From Scolanthus callimorphus (lineage: Eukaryota; Cnidaria; Anthozoa; Actiniaria; Edwardsiidae): DNA of 64,000 nt. Below the pieces are notes generated by a model. It saw only the letters and a list, made by a program, of their open reading frames with translations. It was not told where the DNA came from and ran no database searches. The position numbers and the translations under genes were made by a program. How positions within the stretch are numbered: the stretch's first letter is position 1; each line of letters begins with the position of its first letter. Shown here piece after piece: positions 57,801 through 64,000 of the stretch. The stretch is taken from contig CM066913.1 of NCBI GenBank assembly GCA_033964015.1, positions 3,598,169 through 3,662,168 on the forward strand, in the 5' to 3' direction.

Positions 57801-58845
57801 TACACAGGGTTCCCAAAGGGGTCTGTTTTTAGGTTCCAACAGAGCTCCCTGGCTCATCTCATGTGTGAGGCTCCAGCGTCCGCTATCTGGTGACAGCCAA
57901 GATACATGCCCAAGATTTGATGAGAGCTTCTGAGGGAAAGGTCATCAACTCTTTACTTTTATCAGAAGACCAAATTTTTCAGTCAAAATCAAAACGTTTT
58001 ATAAGTGCCTTGAGCATTTAAAGTGTTGTCTGATGGTAGCGTTTGTTAGCACTTTCTTTCTTAGCAGAGGTGAGTGCCTATGTACATTACCATAGCGGCT
58101 GACATTAGGCTACTTAAAGTGTAAGGCCACAGCAGGATCAGACCTTCCTCATGCTGAAAAGTAAAATAGCGTGCAGGAGGGAGCACTGCTATTGATGGTG
58201 TTAATAAAGCATTAGAGGGCTCGTGATTTTACAACGTTCTCGTGTCTCTCCTAACATCACGCCTGCTCTATTGCGCCGATAACATAGAAAGTTGTGCTCT
58301 AATGCTTTTTATGATATAACGGGGGAGAACCATTACATCGGTGTAACAGAGCATAGATTTGGACCAATCAGAGCGCGCGTTATATAGTTGCTATATTATA
58401 ATTATTTGTAGAACTCCTCAATTTGACGCGCTCCTTATTTCGAACATTTCAGACCTCAGGTTGCATATGGCAGAGGCCATGCAGGGGCGTGGCCAGAGGG
58501 AGGGCCCAGGGCCCCCCTTTTCGAAACCGAAATAGAGAGAATGCATAGGACTTAACATATAAAGGGAAATTTGTTACGAAAGGACCCTTGGGCCCACTCC
58601 TATCAAAAATCCTGGCTATGCCTCCGGGAGAGGGAAAAATTATTGTATTGAAATTGTATTGTAATGAGAGGTTTCATGGCTCCATGCTTAACTTCTCTCT
58701 AGTGATAACGACGAGCTCGGTGCAGAACGTTCGAGAATACCCCATCACTGTCGTTATGGATTACATGGATACCCTTTGGCTGTCCGGACAGACCACACGG
58801 CGCATGTCTCCTGGAATAAGAACAGCTGGTGACATATTGAGCGAG
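39818..58845 (+). CDS. FAD-dependent amine-oxidase-like protein, copy 2 (exons 1-4, 3' part not in view)
   Basis: Tandem paralogue of the 28.3-kb gene. Exons: 39818-40078, 55614-55781, 56414-56516, 58703-58845. Lengths and phases are identical to copy 1 exons 1-4 (261, 168, 103, 143 nt) and all four are open. I count 21 differences in 675 nt, 12 of them changing the residue. Intron 1 is about 15.5 kb because of a YR retrotransposon with a further transposon inside it. Introns 1 and 3 still share sequence with copy 1, so this was a genomic duplication and not retroposition. No equivalent of copy 1 exons 5-8 is visible between 58846 and 64000; they may lie beyond the window or be lost. Uncollapsed haplotypes are another explanation. 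Confidence 0.7.
40200..40653. mobile_element. hAT-like MITE with CCCGGGG/CCCCGGG ends, 8-bp duplication
   Basis: The ends are G-run/C-run with GACTCCCATATTTTTTGACC and its reverse complement. A perfect 8-bp duplication CTACGTGG lies at 40192-40199 and 40654-40661. The interior repeats CACCCCTAAAAGATACC. It is in intron 1 of copy 2. Confidence 0.82.
41390..41421 (-). tRNA. tRNA 3'-half-like fragment (B box only)
   Basis: On the minus strand it reads GGTCCGGGTTCGAGTCCCGG, a good T-arm and B box, then CGGGATCACT. No matching A box or acceptor partner is found upstream, so this is a SINE or tRNA relic. Confidence 0.4.
42062..42392. repeat. G-rich repeat with GTGCTCGTC/GACGAGCAC inverted blocks
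   Basis: A 40-bp unit (ACTGTGTCTAGAGCCCGAGG plus a G-run) is tandemly duplicated. GGGGTGCTCGTCA and CGACGAGCACCCC then face each other, ending in a G-run. It resembles the 36.85-37.24 kb element. Confidence 0.55.
42501..42679 (+). repeat. split direct repeat A1
   Basis: 179 bp beginning GAAATATATTTCTCTTG, identical to 54665-54843. Confidence 0.9.
42719..43629 (+). pseudogene. Gag-like ORF with CCHC zinc knuckle
   Basis: The long frame runs 42859-43629. The likely start is the ATG at 42719 in another frame, the two joining near 42826 after a small indel. The protein is basic and Ser/Lys-rich with a charged, coiled-coil-like middle. It ends with the zinc knuckle CFRCHKFGHVQRDC (C-x2-C-x4-H-x4-C) at 43555-43596, the nucleic-acid-binding motif of retroelement Gag. 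It directly precedes the RT region. Confidence 0.75.
43721..44826 (+). pseudogene. reverse transcriptase region of the YR retrotransposon
   Basis: RT motifs in order: PLGVVPKKNNKLRLILDLRF (about 43972), then a frame change near 44125, SLPFGLATAPYLFTKVL (about 44226), the catalytic MYLDD (about 44322), a second frame change near 44402, and LGYIIDLCKGSFQVPKSKVD followed by thumb/connection-like sequence. A further shift near 44770 leads into SPNIEVISYS, which continues directly into the RNase H after the nested insertion is removed. Not functional as it stands. Confidence 0.85.
44842..45600. repeat. left GGGATCCC minisatellite array
   Basis: The core is about seven near-perfect copies of the 20-bp unit CGGGATCCCGCCATCCCACC (44960-45100), grading into diverged units. 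Each unit contains the palindrome GGGATCCC. Confidence 0.95.
46478..47572. repeat. inverted repeat pair, arms of about 90-100 bp
   Basis: Arms 46478-46577 and 47485-47572 share GAAACATATAAGTGAGTTGA, GAACAACTCGCGATCA and CACCATATTTGGAAA in opposite orientation. This may be a 1.1-kb foldback element inside the 6.9-kb element. Confidence 0.65.
47890..48231 (-). pseudogene. 5'-truncated LINE, C-terminal end of endonuclease/reverse transcriptase
   Basis: The minus-strand frame 48220-47909 encodes a LINE ORF2 C-terminus. Recognisable blocks are LYGDLPRISDRVACRRLGLA, GHCYRH and LVLWEPTHGNRRPGRPATT followed by VDTLRSDTG. After the stop it runs into a short AAGT tandem tail, as in RTE-like elements. 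The clade is not certain. It is inserted opposite to the surrounding RT. Confidence 0.7.
48464..48676. mobile_element. small foldback element
   Basis: TTACAGCCATTCTCAGTTAC at the left and its reverse complement at the right; both arms contain GGAAAAAAGCTTGCAAGCG. It is inside the 6.9-kb element. Confidence 0.7.
49929..50019. mobile_element. short hairpin repeat
   Basis: GGCCTAGTTTATA and TATAAACTAGGCC face each other across about 60 bp of AATTAAATTTGTC-type sequence. Confidence 0.65.
50640..51716. repeat. right GGGATCCC minisatellite array
   Basis: Diverged units such as GGGATAGGCGGGATCCCGCC and longer higher-order units; an approximately 95-bp pattern repeats several times. Two copies of GGTGTCCCATCATTGCAGGA occur at the inner edge. 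Confidence 0.92.
51718..52497 (+). pseudogene. RNase H domain and C-terminal tail of the RT polyprotein
   Basis: RNase H acidic residues are visible in order: D in DASGSGWAGY, E in STFRELKAV, D in HRSDNQAAV, and D in KKADYWSR. A frame change near 52215 leads into the conserved tail (DAFTLNWNEENNWLVPP, GTLVIPHWPSAPWW), typical of DIRS/Ngaro RT-RNase H proteins. It is separated from its RT by the 6.9-kb insertion. Confidence 0.85.
52700..53450 (+). repeat. tandem repeat of about 200 bp between RNase H and YR
   Basis: About four diverged units, each with GAGCTCCCTGCTACAGTAGC, AGAGGCAAAT and TTGCTCAGTGGT (at about 52800, 52974, 53183 and 53390). It may be a regulatory or packaging region of the retroelement, or simple expansion. 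Confidence 0.75.
53546..54541 (+). pseudogene. tyrosine recombinase (YR) of the retrotransposon
   Basis: Replaces integrase in DIRS/Ngaro elements by recombining a circular DNA intermediate into the genome. N-terminal SAM-like part: SSTVYKYLKAFQRWSMWAKQ. Catalytic part: GFAGFLRWNDLSEI (first Arg), then YGLHSLRSGGASAASRQG (His-x-x-Arg). After a frame change near 54445 comes HGGWRSAQARNGYIRDD with the Tyr. Another shift lies near 53985 just before SLRDLQSVMIVV. It ends at TGA 54539-54541 in the shifted frame. Confidence 0.85.
54598..54667 (+). repeat. split direct repeat B1
   Basis: 70 bp beginning GGTGCTTTGGGCTTGG, identical to 55091-55160, overlapping A2 by GAA. Confidence 0.9.
54665..54843 (+). 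repeat. split direct repeat A2
   Basis: 179 bp identical to A1. The following 247 bp is unique and carries a possible polyadenylation signal AATAAA at 55084-55089. Confidence 0.9.
55091..55160 (+). repeat. split direct repeat B2 (right end of the element)
   Basis: Identical to B1; ends in the GAA core shared with the start of A1. Confidence 0.9.
56092..56136. repeat. C-run and (CCA)n microsatellite
   Basis: Poly-C of about 16 followed by about nine ACC repeats in intron 2 of oxidase copy 2. Confidence 0.9.
57360..57780. repeat. repeat family with TTGCGCGACAAGTTG/CAACTTGTCGCGCAA blocks
   Basis: Two facing copies share TTGCGCGACAAGTT, GATGAAAAACGAGCAACAA and TTTTGTGCCTCATGTTTCCC in opposite or repeated orientation. 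This is probably a pair of MITEs. Confidence 0.55.
57830..57945. mobile_element. degenerate third copy of MITE family M1
   Basis: AGAGCTCCCTGGCTCATCTC and GGTGACAGCCAAGATACATG parallel the 18.1-kb and 26.3-kb copies but are strongly diverged and lack clear ends. Confidence 0.5.
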
Positions 58846-60210
58846 GTATCATTTTGAGGCAAGAGTTAATAACAGCACGCAATCGTGCTTCTGTTCTACC
58901 ATGTGACGCCACCATATCGGTGATGTCGATCAAACACAGAAAAATGCAAATAGTGCTTTTAAGAGGGGTTTCCTGAGAAAGTGTTCCAGAAGTAAAAAAC
59001 CGGGGTTGTCAGATTTGGATAAAAATTGTACATAAGTTAGTCTTAGTGAGAAACTAAGAATGCCTGTTTGGTTTGGTTCTTGGCAATTTGCTTTGTAAGT
59101 TACAAGGGGGGTTCCGATTTTGACCTTGAGACCTTCAATATTGAAGGTCTTACAAGGCACAATAAGAAGCTTTCTTTACAGAAACATAACAAAGTCAAGG
59201 ACATTTAACTTGTATCATGTGAATCTAGTATCAATACCCTTTCACAACATATGTGTAGTTTACAGCTAAAGCGATCTGGTGGGGAGGAGCATGGCCTTGT
59301 TTAACCCAATTTTTTAAGGATGGAATTTTTGTCAAAATTGACATATTTCAAAAATATATTATATTTACCTGCCATGATGATAGCAAATGAAACTCATACA
59401 AGATGTTACTATAGACTATGTACTTTGAAAATCAGGTGAGAAAAAATTGGCTCATTATTTTTTTTTTTTAGAAATTTTGGCACTTTTCTGTACCATGTGA
59501 GACATAAAATAAAACATACAAATTCAAATATTTGGCCAATTTTATCAATCTTAAAACCTTGCAGGTCATAAAATGTGTTGATATCTAATAAGTCTAAGAT
59601 AGAATAATGTTTGTTATTAGAGAATCAGATAATTTAGCAAGATCTTGGGCTCAGGAGGTGATGAAAGAGCTGGAAACACTGACATTTTTTTGCCTCAGCT
59701 TAGTAAAATGGTTAAAATATACTAGTCAAACAAAATATTGCATAAGTGCAATCCATTAAATTACTGAGCAGATTATAGTGCGCCGGTCATTTGGTGATTA
59801 ATTTACTATATCAGTAAGCCAATCTAGGCAAACATACCATATAATGATCAGGACCACTTCCGGCATTCTGATACCGAACTAATTTGAGAATATTCTCTCC
59901 CACACCAGACCCAGATTGTCCACATATTATAATGTCACAGCTCTGTAGTAATAGCGAAGCAGATTATCGAATGAAATAGCAAATTATTCGAAGGTGAAGG
60001 TGCTGACATGACATGCAACGACGAGAGGAACTAGGTTCGATCCATTTCGTTGGGAACCCTGTGTACACTAAATTTATTCTGTTCACGTTCTTTACTGAAA
60101 TACTTGGAGCAATAGAGAGATACATGGACTCTTTGTTTTATTCTTAGCTAGACGAACTAGTTAGTATCATCGTCGTTCCCGGCCCTCATAGGTGGGCGTA
60201 TATGTATATG
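58846..60210. other. no gene recognised
   Basis: AT-rich sequence downstream of oxidase copy 2 exon 4. I searched by eye for the exon 5-8 counterparts of copy 1 and found none. Confidence 0.5.
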
Positions 60211-60213
60211 TAA

Positions 60214-60572
60214 TGCACTAGTCAGTGGAAAGCTCCGCACCCCCTTATACGGGGAATAGCTGGCATTAGATTCTGAGCCTGCTAGTGCCCCGCTAATTCC
60301 CCTCAATGCGATCGGCACATTTCCATGTCTAATAATCTAGACTTTGTCTCCCGCCCCAGGTCACCAATTTCTCTGCCGCTTAGGAACATCCAATAAAACA
60401 CTATGTGGAACATTAAACAACGTTTGTATTCGCAGGGAAAAACTGCTGCGGCCCAACCCTGCCTACAGTCCCAGGCCGCCGCATAAAACCGTGGCTTTTC
60501 TTAAGCAAACCGTATTAAACCCCCGATATTCCCCGCGGTACGGAGGCGCGGGATTTTCCAGTGACTAGCGCA
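60214..60572. mobile_element. 359-bp Harbinger-like MITE (TAA duplication)
   Basis: TGCACTAGTCAGTGGAAA at the left and TTTTCCAGTGACTAGCGCA at the right form inverted ends. TAA lies on both sides (60211-60213, 60573-60575). Confidence 0.72.
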
Positions 60573-60837
60573 TAAACGCAAATGTCGTGCAGTTTAGATA
60601 TGTGAGCTGCTAAACTTGTCGATATCAATGGATCTTTATTAGTAAAAAGGACATGTTTGGGAAAATTGTGCTATAATAATATAGCTGTGCATTAGCACAT
60701 TTATAGAGCTTGTCACCCCAGTTACAAATATAGCAATATTTTCGAAAAAATGTTTGCGGCGTTCTTAGACATTTTTTCAGTGGTACGCAAAATTCAGATT
60801 TGCATAAACCGCACTAACCACTCAAGTAATGAAGCAG

Positions 60838-60995
60838 CGGCATAGCCAGGAATTTCTGAAGGGGGGCCAGATAGTGAAAACATGGGACGAAAATGCTCAA
60901 ATTTTCTCCAGCAAATACAGTAAATGTATGGGAAAATTTCTGAGAAAAGGGAGGGGGGGGGGGCCTGGACCCCCCTGGCTACGCCCCTGTGAAGT
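60838..60995 (+). mobile_element. MITE-like repeat with GGCATAGCCAGG/CCTGGCTACGCC ends
   Basis: GGCATAGCCAGGAATTTCTG at the left, G-run and CCTGGCTACGCCCCTG at the right. The reverse complement occurs at 31860-32012. Confidence 0.65.
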
Positions 60996-61979
60996 GTCTT
61001 GTAAAACGTTTTCTACGAAATAGCCACAAGCAAACACGCACCACTGGCATATAGCCGGGATCTCCCCTGGGTATTCTATGCTGTACGCCTTTTTATGGCT
61101 GACTTTACAATTATAAGCATTTTCCGGGGAGTAGATCGAGCGCATTGGAATTATTTCGATTTCATTTTTATTTGCAGTGATGCATTTAGCTAACTTGTCG
61201 TGTAAGAAGTTCAAAATATGACGTCACGATACGCCCGTCTATGTATAATTGTTGGGGTGTGCTCAAGCTCTCAGAAGTTTTCCTGTGCAGCCGTGCCTCG
61301 CTGTACTAGAGGAGCTCCAGTGGATGCCGCCCTTGCCAGGTTGACTTTAAACCGTCTTAAACCCTGATTTTAAACCTGTCTGACCGATGGGCTCAATCGC
61401 ACATTCGTATGTTGTAGTCCTAACGCCCTTGGTAGATAATATGATCATGATCTCAAAGCAGAGTAATTGATATGCACTTACTATCTTGCATCTTATCCAA
61501 AACTATCGTCGGTGTTCCTCATTCCCAGGAGCTACTTTGCTGCAACCAAGAGGTGGGCATTTCTAGAGTTCTACAGCAATTTCTAGCCTTTCTACAGGAC
61601 CGCTATAGTCCAGGTCGTCCCCGAACGAATACTCATTCAACTATGTTTGCTGTAATACTATAATCCGGCACTAAAGTTTCAATGAATGAATGAAATGCAC
61701 TAGAATAAAATGTAATATGTACACAGGGTACCAAAGAAACGAGTCAAACCCAGTTCTCCTCTCGTCCTCACAGTGGTAAACAAGATATCGTGAAACGTTT
61801 TTGCTGTCAGCGCAGAGCTACATCAATGATTGGAATTTGCTAATAATCAAGATGTGCTCGAGAATAACAATATTTATAATATACAGGGCAAAATTACTCG
61901 ATGCTGATTGGCTTAGAGCGGGGTCATTTTGAAGCTATTTGTTTACAAATATGCTTCCTTAGTCGGCGCTACTGTGAAT

Positions 61980-62010
61980 GTGTTTCTATCTGCCTATCTG
62001 CCTATCTGCC
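61980..62010. repeat. (CTAT CTGC)n microsatellite
   Basis: About four tandem CTATCTGC units. Confidence 0.8.
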
Positions 62011-62419
62011 TATCTGCGGTGTTTGTCATGGCGAACAATGGACTTTCTTTTTGGCGGACGGTACTTCATGTTACTCGATTTCGCAACCATTTACAATGCA
62101 ACTTGTATTGGGACCTCTCCATGTTGACTCTGCACAAGCGGGGTCTTGTTCCTGCAACAGGGGGAGGGAGGGGCAATTTTGTCCAACTCAGCTATGGTTT
62201 AGACGTATCCAGAGACGCCATCTTGAATTTACAAAATGTGAAGCAAATTAGCCTATATCTTAGCTTTAAACTCACTCTTCAAAGCAGGATTTCTGACAGA
62301 TAGACGAAGGAGAGTTGTGTGAAGATTCTGAAATGGAAATCCAAGTTCGTTCGTTCCGAGAAGCACGTAAAAATGGTGGGTTTTATGCTTAGCCTTTAGC
62401 TTACTCGATAAATAAACCG

Positions 62420-62480
62420 GCAGGTCCAAAATGCATACCAGAAAATGCATACCGGAAAATGCAGACCAGAAAATGCAAAT
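62420..62480. repeat. tandem ATGCATACCAGAAA-type repeat
   Basis: Four imperfect units of about 14 bp. Confidence 0.7.
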
Positions 62481-63039
62481 ATAGTCACTGGCCCGATAGT
62501 TTTTACATCCCCGATAGATTTTCATATCCCGATAATGTTTTGAAGTAGGCGGCTGCTCAAAAAGATTAGCAGGCTGCAAAGAAAAACTGATCAAGACCCA
62601 CGCTGGGGGCCACACTCGTGCCCTCTTTACATTGGTACATCGACTCAGTTAATTCAAGAGAACACTGAAGTGATAACAACTGTATGGTGCCACAACACGG
62701 AGTCCAAAATGAAAATCGCTAACCAATTTCCATAATATGTAATGTTACAAAAGAATAATTAAGAATTAACAATACAAAACACAAACTGATTTATTGCTGT
62801 TTAGTAACTGAATACCAAGTAGTTCACCAATAACAGAATAGCTCTTACCCTATAGTAGGGTCTTTTAGCGATTTTATCGTGCACTTTTGGGGCAATGGTA
62901 CTAAACTTGGCAAAATTGTTTATACCGAGTAGTTCACCAATAACTTACACGAATGGCAACGTGTATGGCATCTGAATCACCAGAGGAAGAACTCATCTCG
63001 GTTGATCACAATGCTCGGGGTAGGGGTCCGACGGCGCTC

Positions 63040-63355
63040 CAAATTTCATATCCCAAAAAATACCTGAGCCATAACTTTTATACCCAAAAAAATACTTGCT
63101 CCCAAAATTTTATACCCAAAAAAATACCAACTTTTTTGGCCTAAAACGGCTATTTAATACCAGCATACACATGATGCTGAGCTGCTTATGTTGCCTGGAA
63201 ATAGCCTAATATCTTGATGATCAACTACTAGCCTGTCAGAAGTTTCAACCGCAAAAAAATACCCGTGGATTTTTCAACCGCAAAAAAAATACCTGGTAGA
63301 AAGTTAAACCAAAAAAATACTTTTCCTACAAATTTCATACCCAAAAAAATACGTC
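63040..63355. repeat. ACCCAAAAAAATAC-type tandem/inverted repeat cluster
   Basis: Repeated TACCCAAAAAAATACC units, shared with 29640-29690. Confidence 0.7.
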
Positions 63356-63869
63356 GGACCTCCCTGTCATTTTTATATCCGAGTTTGTCTAATAGGGTTT
63401 TGTTAGGGACAAAAAAAGACCTGATCGTGTGTGCACATTGGTACACCCCTGAAATGATTTGTACAACCCAAGTAACAATTCATAGTTCCGACCTGTCATT
63501 CAAAGCCATAGTTACTGTTGTTATGTCCCACAAACAAACCAGGATTTTCCTTAAAAAAAGTCCAAAAATATTCCGATCCCGCTTAGGATTACCAGACATC
63601 ATTGTATTCAGGTGATCTCAGTTTATGCTGTCATAAAAGGCAAAAAAGTGCTGCACATCGGACTGATTTCGGAAGTCCTGAAATACTGTTTGTGGGACAA
63701 GATCAATCCCGAGGGAGAATCTTTCCAGCTCTGATTGGTATATCCAGATAGCGTGAAATGGCTCCATTGTTTCATCGGAACTATGAATTGGGCCAAGTTT
63801 AGTACCATACCCAAATAGTGCACAATAAAATAGCTAACACTGACCCCTGTCATTTTATATCCAAGTATC

Positions 63870-63976
63870 CCCCTGGAGGCAACGGTGATTCGTTAGGGAG
63901 GTTACAATTGTTTTTTTAGGATGCATAACAATTGTAACTTGCCTAATGAATCATCAAATGATCCTGTTGCCATCTA
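63870..63976. mobile_element. hairpin repeat near the right edge
   Basis: GGCAACGGTGATTCGTTAGG...GGTTACAATTG faces CAATTGTAACTTGCC...CCTGTTGCC; imperfect arms of about 35-40 bp. Confidence 0.6.
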
Positions 63977-64000
63977 ATAATTATGCCCCATTTGGGATGT

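Overview
The window is animal nuclear DNA. It has spliced genes with GT-AG introns, AT-rich intergenic sequence and a very dense load of small inverted-repeat transposons. A marine invertebrate, most likely an anthozoan cnidarian (coral or sea anemone), is my best guess. That rests on gene style and repeat content only.

Region 1 (about 0.1-17.6 kb, minus strand) holds one complete gene, the orthologue of the HECT E3 ubiquitin ligase HECTD3. I could place 22 coding exons with matching phases from ATG (17627) to TGA (144), about 844 codons with no break in frame. Its introns carry at least six inverted-repeat elements, a tRNA-like Pol III unit inside a hairpin, and a long polypyrimidine tract.

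Region 2 (about 17.7-28.2 kb) has no gene I recognise. It is mostly inverted-repeat transposons. Several have 9-bp target-site duplications (Mutator-like), and some are nested inside one another.

Region 3 (28.3 kb to the right end, plus strand) holds two tandem copies of a FAD-dependent amine-oxidase-like gene of the predicted NAD/FAD-binding protein family (COG2907 type). Copy 1 (28333-35665) shows eight exons but has three apparent frame breaks. Copy 2 (from 39818) shows exons 1-4, and its 3' exons are not visible before 64 kb. Its first intron is swollen to about 15.5 kb.

The swelling is a nested insertion. A tyrosine-recombinase retrotransposon of Ngaro/DIRS type (42501-55160, split direct repeats A1...B1-A2...B2, gag, RT, RNase H and YR remnants) was itself split exactly between RT and RNase H. 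The splitting element is a 6.9-kb terminal-inverted-repeat element (44827-51717) with large GGGATCCC minisatellite arrays at both ends, and it contains a LINE fragment. Removing it and one copy of a 2-bp duplication rejoins the RT/RNase H reading frame. This large element, and the recurring design of terminal inverted repeats plus subterminal satellite arrays seen in at least five elements here, are the most unusual things in the window.
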